Positions 15,785-24,681 of a stretch of DNA of 64,000 bases are shown piece after piece. The stretch comes from Bacillota bacterium. Lineage in GTDB: Bacteria; Bacillota; Desulfotomaculia; Desulfotomaculales; Desulfallaceae. Location of the stretch: the NCBI GenBank assembly GCA_023439185.1, contig JAEXOR010000003.1:186001-250000 (forward strand), written 5' to 3'. Position 1 is the first letter of the stretch; each line of letters begins with the position of its first letter. Made by a program: the position numbers and the translations under genes. The notes below the pieces were generated by a model. The model was not told where the DNA came from, ran no database searches, and worked only from the letters and a program-made list of their open reading frames with translations.

Positions 15785-17002
15785 TTACTTGCCGTCAGGC
15801 TTGTCGTGGTTTCCGTCGCCGGGTTTTTTGGCCGGCGAGCCCAGCCCTGAGAATTCCTGCCCCCAGAAGCTGCGCAGCCGCTGCCGGGCCTTATCCCAGC
15901 CGCCGGAACTGATCAACAGGAACGCTCCGCCACCCAGGATTAATACACCCAGGATCCAGGCGATGGTTGCCCATCCCCCGGGGGTTTTTGAGGTGGTGCC
16001 GAAACCTTCATTGCCCGGCGTTGTTCCGCCGATACCCAGGATGGCGGGCAGGGCGTCGGCAAACAGGGCCGCGCCTTTTTCCGCCTCTTCGCGGGTATTG
16101 GTATGGGTGCCGGCTTCTATGAGCATTGCGCTGGACATCAGGTCCTGGTTGTAATTACCCCGGGCGACGAATATTTCTTTGACAATCCCCTGGTGTACTT
16201 TATTGGCCGCGGCCATGACCTTTTTGGCAAATTCCATATTGGACTGCATTTTGGGATTTTGCCTGCCCACCACCAGTCTAAGCTGGGTTACCGCGTCTCC
16301 GGCAATGCTTTTGGTATAGTAGGCGGGATCGGGTATACCATCCCGGTGCACGTCAATCAGGGCCACCGGGTTTTGTTTCATTAAATCGGCGACGGTACGC
16401 CTGGAACGGTAATACGCGTTGCTGTCCCGGGGTTCATGGGGGGTTTTGTCGTGCAGCACCTTAACCCCTTTGTTACGCAGGGCTTCGGCAAAGACGTCCC
16501 CCACCTCGAAAATTCCGCCGTGATAGGGTTTGCTTTCAGTGCCGTCCGTTGGGACATAAGATTCGGCACTGTGCGTATGATAGATCGCCACCGGCCTGTT
16601 TTTCCAGTCCTGGTCGCCGGTTTGTCCGGTCTGACCCGCCGTCGGCAGCGCAAGGCTGCTGAATTCGTCAATCATGGCCAGCAGTTCACGGTCCATACCG
16701 GCGAATTCCGCCCGGGCGTCAAATTTGTTTACTGTTTTTACCCGGTAACGCCGCCCGTCGGCCTGGATCAATTCGTCGCCCACGTTAACAGACCGGGACA
16801 TTTTGCTCAGTACGTTGTCGCTGTTGTCTTTAATGGTGAAAACCTGGCCGTCGATATGGTCCGACTCGGCTGCATTGTTTAACAGGGCTCCGGGAGACCA
16901 GGCCGGGAAGTCCTGACGTTGGGCCGCGAAATACGCCAGCATGGAAAGACCCAGGACCAGGATTCCGGCGCCGAAGACTAATCTATAGCGGCTTCTGCTC
17001 AT
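15785..17002 (-). CDS. spoIIP: Stage II sporulation protein P, SpoIIP
   Basis: SpoIIP is the septal peptidoglycan amidase/endopeptidase that works with SpoIID and SpoIIM during engulfment. The 405-aa protein has an N-terminal membrane segment (about 7-27) and an amidase domain from about residue 135, with the zinc-ligand motif IYHTHSAESY and the downstream ALIDVHRDG motif typical of SpoIIP. Unusually, a second hydrophobic segment (about 350-370) lies near the C-terminus with a charged tail. Its start codon overlaps the DUF1614 stop as ATGA. The partner spoIIM is at 61.2 kb in this window. Sigma-E control is known in Bacillus. Confidence 0.93.
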   Translation of the reverse strand: MSRSRYRLVFGAGILVLGLSMLAYFAAQRQDFPAWSPGALLNNAAESDHIDGQVFTIKDNSDNVLSKMSRSVNVGDELIQADGRRYRVKTVNKFDARAEFAGMDRELLAMIDEFSSLALPTAGQTGQTGDQDWKNRPVAIYHTHSAESYVPTDGTESKPYHGGIFEVGDVFAEALRNKGVKVLHDKTPHEPRDSNAYYRSRRTVADLMKQNPVALIDVHRDGIPDPAYYTKSIAGDAVTQLRLVVGRQNPKMQSNMEFAKKVMAAANKVHQGIVKEIFVARGNYNQDLMSSAMLIEAGTHTNTREEAEKGAALFADALPAILGIGGTTPGNEGFGTTSKTPGGWATIAWILGVLILGGGAFLLISSGGWDKARQRLRSFWGQEFSGLGSPAKKPGDGNHDKPDGK

Positions 17003-17754
17003 GACCGGTCCCCCTCCCTATCCCTTGTTTGGTCGTCTGCCGGTGATTCGTTTCCGACCTCGCCATCCATGGGTTTACGCAGACCGGCCAGAAGTTCGCG
17101 GGGCCGATCATCCGAGGGACCGCCTTGCAGTCTTTCCCTGGTTTCACCGATGATCTCGGCCAGCAATACCGCCGCGATGCCGGCCAGCACGATGCCGTCG
17201 AAGGCGCCCGCTCCGCCGATGGCCACAGTGCCCGCCGGGGCGCCGGTGTAGGCCAGCCAGACCAGGTAGGCGACGTCAACCAGCACCAGGCCCAATGTGG
17301 CGGCAATAAACGCGGAACGCCTGGATCTTCCGGCCAGGTAAGCCACCAGGCCGCCGATAATGGGGTATACCCACAGGGAGTCCAGGTAGCCGAAAAAGCG
17401 TCCGCCCGGTTCAATATCACCGCGGCCCATCAGATTACCCACTCCGAAAATCACGGCACCGGTAATTAATGCCGAAATCAGCGCCCGGCCCCATTCCTTT
17501 GATGTGCCTGCCTTGTACAGCAGGTAAACTGCCACCCCCAAAGGAACCAGTGCGCCGCCGGCATTGACGGATACATCGAAGCGTCCTCTGGAGAGGGGGA
17601 TATCAATGAAGCTTCCCACGATCAGCAATACGATGATGGCCAGGGCCGCCCGGTCCGACAACCGCATCCGGTCCAGGACGCGGTGTGCCAGTCCGAAGAA
17701 AATCAGCGCCGAGACCACCAGAAGGACGATGATACCAATTGGCAGAGTCGTCAT
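16999..17754 (-). CDS. DUF1614 family integral membrane protein
   Basis: A 251-aa membrane protein with about seven or eight hydrophobic helices, ending in a polar C-terminal tail after IIGETRERLQ. It matches what I know of the DUF1614 family, found in spore formers. Function is unknown. The family segment VNAGGALVPLGVAVYL near residue 64 contains small residues that could line a transport path, but that is speculation. It overlaps spoIIP by four bases (ATGA), so co-expression during sporulation is likely. Confidence 0.75.
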   Translation of the reverse strand: MTTLPIGIIVLLVVSALIFFGLAHRVLDRMRLSDRAALAIIVLLIVGSFIDIPLSRGRFDVSVNAGGALVPLGVAVYLLYKAGTSKEWGRALISALITGAVIFGVGNLMGRGDIEPGGRFFGYLDSLWVYPIIGGLVAYLAGRSRRSAFIAATLGLVLVDVAYLVWLAYTGAPAGTVAIGGAGAFDGIVLAGIAAVLLAEIIGETRERLQGGPSDDRPRELLAGLRKPMDGEVGNESPADDQTRDREGDRS

Positions 17755-17834
17755 GGTACTCCTCCTCGGGCAAATTTAGTATTATTTCGTAGCATTATGC
17801 TTCCCCGCCGGAGGGGAAATAATACAATAGTAGA

Positions 17835-17872
<38 letters not shown>

Positions 17873-17893
17873 AATTCTGAATTCAGGAGAACG

Positions 17894-17946
17894 AAAAATC
17901 CCCCTTGTTAAAGGGGGAAGTGCGCAAAGCGCGCAGGGGGGATTCC
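17894..17946. repeat. Dispersed imperfect palindromic repeat, copy 1
   Basis: An A-run, CCCCC-TTGTTAAA-GGGGG and then a second dyad GTGCGCAAAGCGCGC and GGGGGATT. A related element occurs at 19177-19230 in the same orientation. Such CCCCTTG..AAGGGG palindromes are dispersed in many Firmicutes genomes. Confidence 0.7.
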
Positions 17947-18006
17947 AGGAGGGATTCGTAGTCGGCTTTGCTGCCGGGCCGTGTGGGTGCCGTGATGGCA
18001 AATTGC

Positions 18007-18031
18007 AGGGGCGACCCTTGTGGTCGCCCGT
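18007..18031 (+). repeat. 25-base terminal inverted repeat, left copy
   Basis: A 25-base element (AGGGGCGACCC...GGTCGCCCGT), itself an imperfect dyad, lies four bases from the stop codon of the nuclease gene. It matches the reverse complement of 19129-19153 at 24 of 25 bases. Confidence 0.85.
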
Positions 18032-18034
18032 ATA

Positions 18035-19000
18035 TTAGTCGTTATTGATGATTTTTTGCATTTCCTCCAATGATGAGGCCACAAATAACTTGCCGGCTAT
18101 ATCGTCCAGCGCGTCGGGATCTGTGACTTTTTGTATTGCTTCCTGCAGCGGTACGGAATCAGCCCCGTACCTGGCCTCTAAAAACCGGCAGATTATATTT
18201 CGCACACCTTCAGCTCTTCCTTCAGTTGCGGCCTCAGCCGCTTTTTCCTCCAGCATTTCACGGCTAATAGGATTGTTAACCAGCAGTTCCCGTATTTTAT
18301 TCCTCTCTTCGGCACTAATAAGGCTTTTCATTTCAAGCACCACCTTTATATCATTATATAGAATCAAATTGTTTTTTAACATGAATTCAATTATTTCTTT
18401 GATGTTGGCGTTGCCCGGCTCTTGCAGGTGTTTTCTGAGCAGCACAGCACCAGCATTTAACTTCAGTTTTTCTTTCCCGGACAGAAATACCGAGAACATG
18501 TACGCCTGTTCCGGGTCGGGCAGGTGTTTAAGGACCATTATCTGAACGGGGATTTTTTCCCCCTCAACTCGGTAAAAACCGGATACGGGAGTGTTTTTTA
18601 AAACGGTCAGGCCTCTGCTTGCGAGCATCTTCAACAGGTCACGCGGGTACCTGCTGCTTACAAAGGTCAGGGTCAGGTGATCCAGAAGCTCCATGCCGGG
18701 ATGTTCGAGCACCTTATAGAGTAGGGCAAGGGCCATGCCCTTGTCGTAATCGTTGGGTTCAAGGTAGTCCTGCGGGCTTTTATATTCAAAAAGGTTGTGC
18801 TGCCTGAATATATCCGCCACCGGGTGCTTGAGCCGGGCGGTGGCTTTTTTCTTTACCACTATGACGTCTACGTCCAATGGTTTTGAGGAGAGGGCTACTT
18901 CCGCCTGGATTTCGATTTCCCCCGGCCCGGCGTCGGAAAGCGCTTCCTTCAGCGCCGTGACAAATACCGGGTGCCACTGTTTGTTAGGCAAAATAAGCAC
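18035..19000 (-). CDS. PD-(D/E)XK nuclease superfamily protein, Rpn-like
   Basis: A 321-aa protein resembling the Rpn/transposase-like PD-(D/E)XK nucleases. D45 (in LDVDVIVV) with E72 and K74 (FEYKS) forms the expected D..E-x-K active site near the N-terminus. The C-terminal part is helical and charged (EEKAAEAATEGRAEGVRN), as is common in this group. Rpn proteins promote RecA-independent recombination in E. coli; whether this one cuts DNA is not shown. The start codon is GTG with a weak site (GAGAGGG). It is flanked by near-identical 25-base inverted repeats and other dispersed repeats, suggesting it moved here. It stands alone in an accessory region. Confidence 0.72.
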   Translation of the reverse strand: MLILPNKQWHPVFVTALKEALSDAGPGEIEIQAEVALSSKPLDVDVIVVKKKATARLKHPVADIFRQHNLFEYKSPQDYLEPNDYDKGMALALLYKVLEHPGMELLDHLTLTFVSSRYPRDLLKMLASRGLTVLKNTPVSGFYRVEGEKIPVQIMVLKHLPDPEQAYMFSVFLSGKEKLKLNAGAVLLRKHLQEPGNANIKEIIEFMLKNNLILYNDIKVVLEMKSLISAEERNKIRELLVNNPISREMLEEKAAEAATEGRAEGVRNIICRFLEARYGADSVPLQEAIQKVTDPDALDDIAGKLFVASSLEEMQKIINND

Positions 19001-19128
19001 GCCCTCTCTGTATTATATCACCTTTTTCTACCATAATCAGTATAACATTTTTCAATTAACAGAACAAGTGTTTGGTTAAATAATTTAGAGAAGAAACATG
19101 CAAGTGTGCAATTATATAATGCCGTGGG

Positions 19129-19153
19129 ACGGGCGACCGCAAGGGTCGCCCCT
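19129..19153 (-). repeat. 25-base terminal inverted repeat, right copy
   Basis: Inverted copy of the element at 18007-18031 (one mismatch), located 129 bases upstream of the nuclease start. Together the copies bracket the gene and its promoter region, giving an element of about 1.15 kb. Confidence 0.85.
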
Positions 19154-19176
19154 ACAACAAAGGACAAATCGGAGGC

Positions 19177-19230
19177 AAAAAAAGTGCCCCTTGCAAAAGG
19201 GGCTGGCGCCGCAAGGCGGCTGGGAAATTC
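19177..19230. repeat. Dispersed imperfect palindromic repeat, copy 2
   Basis: A-run, GCCCCTTG-CAA-AAGGGGC, then GCGCCGCAAGGCGGC and GGGAAATTC. It shares layout and much sequence with 17894-17946 in direct orientation. It lies between the nuclease element and the stop of the large secreted protein gene. Confidence 0.7.
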
Positions 19231-19246
19231 GGTTTTCCGCCCGGTG

Positions 19247-22200
19247 TTAGCGGGTCAGTGTAATCTGTTTTGTATCCTGGTCGTAGTCCACCGTCGCGCT
19301 TAAGGTTTCGGCAATGAAGCGCAGCGGCACGAAGACGCGTCCGGGCGGCAGAGTGGCCGGCGCGGAATCGGTGGCCCGGGCCGCGCCGTTTACGAGGACG
19401 GTTTGAGAGCCGATGGTGAGGATAAGTTCGGCGGCGCCGTCTTTGATTACGACCTGTTTGCTATCGGCCAGCCAGGTTACTTGGGCGCCCAGAGCCTCGC
19501 TGATGAACCGGAGCGGCACCAAGGTCCTGTTGGCGGCTGTATCGACATAGGGAGCCGCGTCCAGGGTATAGGATGCGCCGTTTATTTCCGCTGCGCTGCT
19601 GCCGGTGGTGAGCCGGATTACTTTCCGCGCCGCCGCGGCGTCCGTATTATATATCACGGCGAAGAGGCTGAAGTGGGTGACGGAAAATACCACCGCTTTG
19701 GTACCGGGATCATAGCGGGCGCCGGGTAATTCCACTACGTTGCCGCTGCCGTCGATGTACCAGACGGTAATGCCGGCGGGGTTGGCCAGTTCTTCCGCAT
19801 TGGGCGTATAGGGTATGGATACCGTCACCGGCGTGTCGGGATTACTCCAGTTGGTCTGTTGACCATCGATGGACAGCGTGAGCGAGATCAGCGGCCTGTC
19901 GCCGATGGCGGCTTTTACGTCGGCGGGGAGCCTGTCTTTATCGCCCCGGCCAATGGAGATTTCCGCTTTGTTTCCGCTGACGCCGGAAACGCCGGTCAAC
20001 ATATTGGACGGGACGGTGACGCTGCCGTTACCGGTGTTGACGGTCAGCGTTCCTTGCATGCCGCTCGTCGACAGTTCCGGTACCGGGACGCCGGCGGTAT
20101 AGGTGTCAATGTTGGGGATCGATGGTATCGTAATGACCGTTCCGGCCTGGGCGAAGCCCCGGGAGCCTGCGTCTACTGAGGCGGTTCCGGCAGCCTTGTC
20201 AACCGTGACCGGAAGGGTCGTACCGGTGCTGTTTCCTGCTTTCACCTCTGCTTTATAAGTGGGCGTTACCGGAGCACTTCCGCCGGAGGAACCGCCGCCG
20301 CTGCTGCTTTTGGCCTTAATCACCAGCGTGAAATCTACGGTCTGCGGCGTTCCGTCGACCCTGCTGATGGCGGCGGTCAGGGTGACGGTCTTATTGCCGT
20401 CAGCAGGCAATGTGACTTTCCCGTCAGAAATGTCGATGTAACCGGCAGGATCGGCGCTCCATGTGATCGCCGTGGTGCCGCTGGTTCCGGTGTCGGGAAG
20501 TTCAAGATCAGCCGTCACATGATTTTCCGCGCTGTTTGTGCCTTTGATGACAGCCCATATCAGGGTATCCTTATCCAGCGTGATGGCTTCATCCGGCGTC
20601 AGCGGCTTGACGGTCAGGCTGAAAGTCTTTGTCTGCGGCGTTCCGCTGCCTTTGCTGACGGTGGCCGCCAGAGTGACGGCTACCTCGTCGGTGTAGGGCT
20701 TTGAGAGTGTGCCGTTGCTTATATTGATATATCCCGAGGGAGAAGCGCTCCATGTGATGGTGCTTCCGCGCGTCCCTGTGCCGACAAGCGCAAGTGCTGA
20801 GGTTACATCATTTTCCGCGCCGTTAGTGCCTTGTATATCGGTCCAGTCAAGCGCGATAAGGTCTGCTGTAATTTCCTCGTCGGTTGTCCAGGGCTCCTGC
20901 CATTGCAGTATGGGATAAGATATGTTCTGACCGATTTTCCATACGGCATCAAAATCCCAGCCCTCAAAGCTGCCCCATTGCTTCATTTGCGCCTCGGTCA
21001 AGGGCGTGCCGCCTGCGGAGGTGCCTGCGGTATCGAGGTAATAGCTGTAGTTGACGGTTGCGCTGCCGCTGCCGATCAGACCGCCTGCGGTTGCACCGCC
21101 TGTCGCAGACACAAGACCCGTGCTGTAGCAGTTGGTTATATCTTCATAATTCATGCCGGCTAAAGCACCCGCTGCGGCACTTGTCGCGTCAACGGCTGAA
21201 TCAACGGTAACGTCGCTGATGCTGTAGCAATTAAGTAAGGAGTCGTCGTTAATGCCAACCAGCCCGCCTACATTTACATATCGTCCCGGATTGACAGCAG
21301 TTGCGCTGACAGTGACGCTGCCGGAGCTATAGCTTCGGACAATTTCCCCATCATTGAAACCAGCCAGCCCGCCAATAAGTATATCAAGAAAACCAGCGGC
21401 CTCGACATCAACCTCGACAGCGCTGTAACTGTCCTCAAGCGTTCCGCCATTTCTCCCAACCAAACCACCTATAGACGCCCCTATATAGTAAGATGGATTC
21501 AGGGCACAGCTAATTGTTCCGGTACTGCTGCAGCCCGTGATGCTCCCGGAGCTGCTTCCCGCCAGAGCGCCTGCATTTTCTTCATCTTCAAGTTCCAGAG
21601 CGGTAATTTCGATATTTGCAAGCTGGATATTTCTTAGTACTCCTTCGTTTTCTATCCGGCTGAACAAGCCCACATATTGTAGGGTACTGTTGTCAATGGT
21701 CAGGTTGGATATGGTATGCCCCAAGCCGTCATAGGTACCGCTGAACGAGCCAGTTCCGATGGGCGTCCAGTTGATGCCTGTCAGGTCGATGTTATCGGTC
21801 TGGATATAGTGAGCGTCCATGCCCTTTGTGCGGATTTCGTCGAGGTGCCCTGCGGACGATACCTCATAAGGACTGTCTGCATCGCCGTTGCCCTCCCACA
21901 CCACGGTAGACATCGGGCCGAGCAGTATTTCCAGACCGCTCTCCTTGAGCACCGTCACCGTGAATTCTTTGGTGTCGCTTGCCTCGCCGGAGGTGATCGT
22001 AGCAGTCAGGGTGACTTCCGCATCCTCGGCGTCGGCGGCCGGCCTTGTGACCGCGCCGTCATTGGCGATTATCTCCGGGGTATCCGACAGCCATGTGATG
22101 GCGCTGCCCGATACGCCTGTCAGGGGCAGCGTTAGATTGGCGGTCACGCCATACACACTGTCCGTCACCGAAAAGCCAATTTCCAGAGCCGCCTTGTCTG

Positions 22201-22333
22201 CCGCGACGATGGCCGCGCCGCCGCCACCGCTGTCAAGCCCCTCCGCGTAGGCTGTTATCGGCAGGCCCGTCATGCCGATGATCATGCAGAGCGTCAGGAG
22301 CAGGGCTGTTGTTTTCCGAAACAAGTGTTTCAT
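19247..22333 (-). CDS. Large secreted protein: atrophied Ig domains, GLUG repeats and C-terminal copper-amine-oxidase-N (stalk) domain
   Basis: A 1028-aa exported protein, probably on the cell surface. Signal peptide at about 1-30. An atrophied bacterial Ig domain is at about 45-135; a GLUG-motif region is at about 155-470 (repeats such as GLFSRIENEG, GGLVGRNGG, GGLAGFNDG, GGLVGINDD); two more Ig-like domains are at about 490-580 and 590-675. A Ser/Gly linker (SSSGGGSSGGS) is followed by a domain of unknown type. The last 115 residues are two copper amine oxidase N-terminal-like repeats with LVPLRFISEALGA and FVPLRFIAETLSA. Such stalk domains are common in secreted proteins of Peptococcaceae. 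No catalytic site was seen. Adhesion or polymer binding is likely but inferred. The ribosome site is GGAGGACGAGGACA. Confidence 0.8.
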   Translation of the reverse strand: MKHLFRKTTALLLTLCMIIGMTGLPITAYAEGLDSGGGGAAIVAADKAALEIGFSVTDSVYGVTANLTLPLTGVSGSAITWLSDTPEIIANDGAVTRPAADAEDAEVTLTATITSGEASDTKEFTVTVLKESGLEILLGPMSTVVWEGNGDADSPYEVSSAGHLDEIRTKGMDAHYIQTDNIDLTGINWTPIGTGSFSGTYDGLGHTISNLTIDNSTLQYVGLFSRIENEGVLRNIQLANIEITALELEDEENAGALAGSSSGSITGCSSTGTISCALNPSYYIGASIGGLVGRNGGTLEDSYSAVEVDVEAAGFLDILIGGLAGFNDGEIVRSYSSGSVTVSATAVNPGRYVNVGGLVGINDDSLLNCYSISDVTVDSAVDATSAAAGALAGMNYEDITNCYSTGLVSATGGATAGGLIGSGSATVNYSYYLDTAGTSAGGTPLTEAQMKQWGSFEGWDFDAVWKIGQNISYPILQWQEPWTTDEEITADLIALDWTDIQGTNGAENDVTSALALVGTGTRGSTITWSASPSGYINISNGTLSKPYTDEVAVTLAATVSKGSGTPQTKTFSLTVKPLTPDEAITLDKDTLIWAVIKGTNSAENHVTADLELPDTGTSGTTAITWSADPAGYIDISDGKVTLPADGNKTVTLTAAISRVDGTPQTVDFTLVIKAKSSSGGGSSGGSAPVTPTYKAEVKAGNSTGTTLPVTVDKAAGTASVDAGSRGFAQAGTVITIPSIPNIDTYTAGVPVPELSTSGMQGTLTVNTGNGSVTVPSNMLTGVSGVSGNKAEISIGRGDKDRLPADVKAAIGDRPLISLTLSIDGQQTNWSNPDTPVTVSIPYTPNAEELANPAGITVWYIDGSGNVVELPGARYDPGTKAVVFSVTHFSLFAVIYNTDAAAARKVIRLTTGSSAAEINGASYTLDAAPYVDTAANRTLVPLRFISEALGAQVTWLADSKQVVIKDGAAELILTIGSQTVLVNGAARATDSAPATLPPGRVFVPLRFIAETLSATVDYDQDTKQITLTR

Positions 22334-22486
22334 TGTCCTCGTCCTCCAATCTATGAAATTTTGCGACCCTGATTTTAACCGTAGGGTCGTAGTGTCCTAT
22401 GATAAATTCCATTGTATTGTATATGGTTTTTGCAAATCAGGCATTGACACTTTTAAGCTCGGAGAGAAAAAAAATCAGGTTTTTTT

Positions 22487-22518
22487 AAAAAAAAATTAAC
22501 CCGCCGTTTGGCGGGTTA
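22487..22518 (-). terminator. Intrinsic terminator after ispH-rpsA
   Basis: TAACCCGCC (22497-22505) and GGCGGGTTA (22510-22518) form a perfect nine-pair stem with a GTTT loop. On the minus strand it is followed by a run of nine T residues. It ends the long leftward cluster from rluB to ispH-rpsA. Confidence 0.9.
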
Positions 22519-22556
22519 TGTGTCGGGCAGGTTCATTCGGTTATTCACATTAAATT

Positions 22557-24659
22557 TTACTCCTTATGGTCGTCGAAGATGTCTCCCACCAAGTCGCCGA
22601 TGGTGACCGTTCCACCGTCGCTGGCCGGCGGCTCAGGCTGCTTGGGGGCGCTTTCCCTGGGCTGCGGTGCGCGGGCTTCGCGGTTGACTTCCCTGATGGA
22701 GAGGCGAATCCGCTTATCGCCGGGTTCCACGCTCAGCACCTTGACGTCAATTTCTTCCCCTTCCTGGACCACCTCATCCGGGGTGGCCACATGGCGGTCG
22801 GCCAGGTGGGAAATATGGATTAAACCTTCCACGCCCGGTTCAAGCTGCACGAAAGCGCCGAAGGGAGCGAGACGCACGACCTTGGCCTTGACAACGCTGC
22901 CCACCGGGTATTTTTTATCCACTTCTTCCCACGGGTTGGCCAGCACCTGCTTCAGGCCCAGGGATACCTTTTCGTTTTCCCGGTCCACCCGCAGTACCAT
23001 CACTTCAAGTTCATCGCCGACCTGAACGACATCGGACGGGTGATTGATGCGGTACCAGGCCATTTCAGAAATGTGCATTAAACCGTCGACGCCGCCGATA
23101 TCAACAAAGGCGCCGAAGTTGGTCAGCCGCCGGACCACGCCTTTAACCACCTGGCCTTCTTGAAGGTCCGCCATTAGCTGCTCCCGGTTGCGGGCGTATT
23201 CTTCCTCCAAAACAGCCTTGCGGGAAAGGATCACCTTGCGCTTGCCGCGGTTCAGCTCAATTACGCGGGCCTCAATTTCCTGGTTCAGATACTTGCTCAA
23301 GTCCTCGACGTAGCCGATTTCCACCAGCGAGGCCGGCAGGAAGGCGCGTACTCCCACATCCACCAGCAGGCCGCCCTTCACCACTTCGCGGACCATACCC
23401 TTGACCGGTTCGCCGCTATCCTTTAGCTCTTCCAGGCTGGACCAGGATTTTTCCGCATCGGCCCTTTCTTTGGAGAGGATTAGCCTGCCTTCATTATCTT
23501 CAGATTTGAGGACAAAAACATCTATTTCGTCGCCCACTTTAACCACTGCTTGTGGGTCATTGACGTTATAACAGGTTAATTCACGCAGGGGAATGACGCC
23601 TTCGGTTTTCGCTCCCACATCGACCAGCACTTCGTCCTGGTTGACTTGAACCACGATACCCCTGACGGTATCACCGTGTTTTAGTGTGCGAACCTCCATG
23701 GATTCATCCATCTCTTGCTGCATTTCTTCCTCGGGAACCGCCTCAGGCGTTGCTTCCGCCTGTTCTGCCGCATCGGTCTGCTGTTCAACCATTTCTTCTG
23801 TCGTTTCCTTGTCGATGTTTTCGTTAAACTCGCTCATTCTCCAGTGAACCTCCTCTATAATCCAGCCGGGTGTTGAAGCACCAGCCGTAATTCCGACTGC
23901 CGAAAGGCCTTTAAGCCACTCCGGGTCCAGTTCTCCCGCTGTTTCTACCCAATATACAGGAATTCCGGATCCGCTGCAAATCTGAACCAGCTTCGCGGTG
24001 TTGGCGCTGTTTCTGCCGCCAATCACCACCATGGCATCCACTTCACCGGCCAGTTCGAGCGTTTCTTTTTGTCGTTCAGCCGTGGCCAGGCAAATGGTGT
24101 TGAACACTTGTACCCGGCTTCCGCTCGCTTGCAAAATCTCAACCACTGCGTTTAAATTTTCCAGACGCTGCGTCGTTTGAGCAACTACTCCCACCAGGGG
24201 CGGAAATTTCATGGTTCGGGCCTGTTCCGGATCCTTTACCACCACTGCTTTGTAACCGGCCCATCCGGCTATCCCTCGAACCTCGGGATGCTCGGGATCC
24301 CCAACTACTACCACGGGCATGTCCCGGCGCACCAGATCCTGCGCGGTCATTTGCACTTTGCGCACGAAAGGACAAGTGGCGTCAATTATGTCCAGCCCTT
24401 TATCTTCTGCCTGCCGGAGCACTTCCGGCGCTACTCCGTGGGAGCGGATGATCAGCGTCCCGGGCCCGGACAATTCATCCAGCCCGTCAACTTTTTTTAT
24501 CCCTTCCCGTGACAGCAAGTCGGTTACCTGCCGGTTATGGATGATTGGTCCAAGGGTATATACCGGCTTTGTACAGTTCTCTAAACACTCCCGGGCCATT
24601 TCCACAGCCCGCTGGACTCCAAAGCAAAAGCCCGCCCTGGAGGCTGTTATTACCTTCAA
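22557..24659 (-). CDS. ispH: Fusion of 4-hydroxy-3-methylbut-2-enyl diphosphate reductase (IspH) and ribosomal protein S1
   Basis: A bifunctional protein known from Clostridia. The first ~280 residues are IspH, the Fe-S enzyme making IPP and DMAPP in the last step of the MEP pathway; cluster cysteines are C12 (GFCFGV), C96 (ATCPF) and C190 (NTICLAT). An acidic, glutamine-rich linker (about 285-325) leads to four S1 RNA-binding domains at about 326-398, 416-482, 501-571 and 586-660. The last two have the classical NFGAFVDIGG and PFGAFVQLEPG motifs. The frame extends to a TTG at 24692 inside plsC, but the TTG at 24659, with GGTGA upstream and the expected IspH N-terminus (KVITASRAGFCFGV), is chosen, giving 700 aa. 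It is last in the cmk-plsC cluster. Confidence 0.96.
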   Translation of the reverse strand: MKVITASRAGFCFGVQRAVEMARECLENCTKPVYTLGPIIHNRQVTDLLSREGIKKVDGLDELSGPGTLIIRSHGVAPEVLRQAEDKGLDIIDATCPFVRKVQMTAQDLVRRDMPVVVVGDPEHPEVRGIAGWAGYKAVVVKDPEQARTMKFPPLVGVVAQTTQRLENLNAVVEILQASGSRVQVFNTICLATAERQKETLELAGEVDAMVVIGGRNSANTAKLVQICSGSGIPVYWVETAGELDPEWLKGLSAVGITAGASTPGWIIEEVHWRMSEFNENIDKETTEEMVEQQTDAAEQAEATPEAVPEEEMQQEMDESMEVRTLKHGDTVRGIVVQVNQDEVLVDVGAKTEGVIPLRELTCYNVNDPQAVVKVGDEIDVFVLKSEDNEGRLILSKERADAEKSWSSLEELKDSGEPVKGMVREVVKGGLLVDVGVRAFLPASLVEIGYVEDLSKYLNQEIEARVIELNRGKRKVILSRKAVLEEEYARNREQLMADLQEGQVVKGVVRRLTNFGAFVDIGGVDGLMHISEMAWYRINHPSDVVQVGDELEVMVLRVDRENEKVSLGLKQVLANPWEEVDKKYPVGSVVKAKVVRLAPFGAFVQLEPGVEGLIHISHLADRHVATPDEVVQEGEEIDVKVLSVEPGDKRIRLSIREVNREARAPQPRESAPKQPEPPASDGGTVTIGDLVGDIFDDHKE

Positions 24660-24681
24660 TAATCTCACCGCAAAGAGCTTT

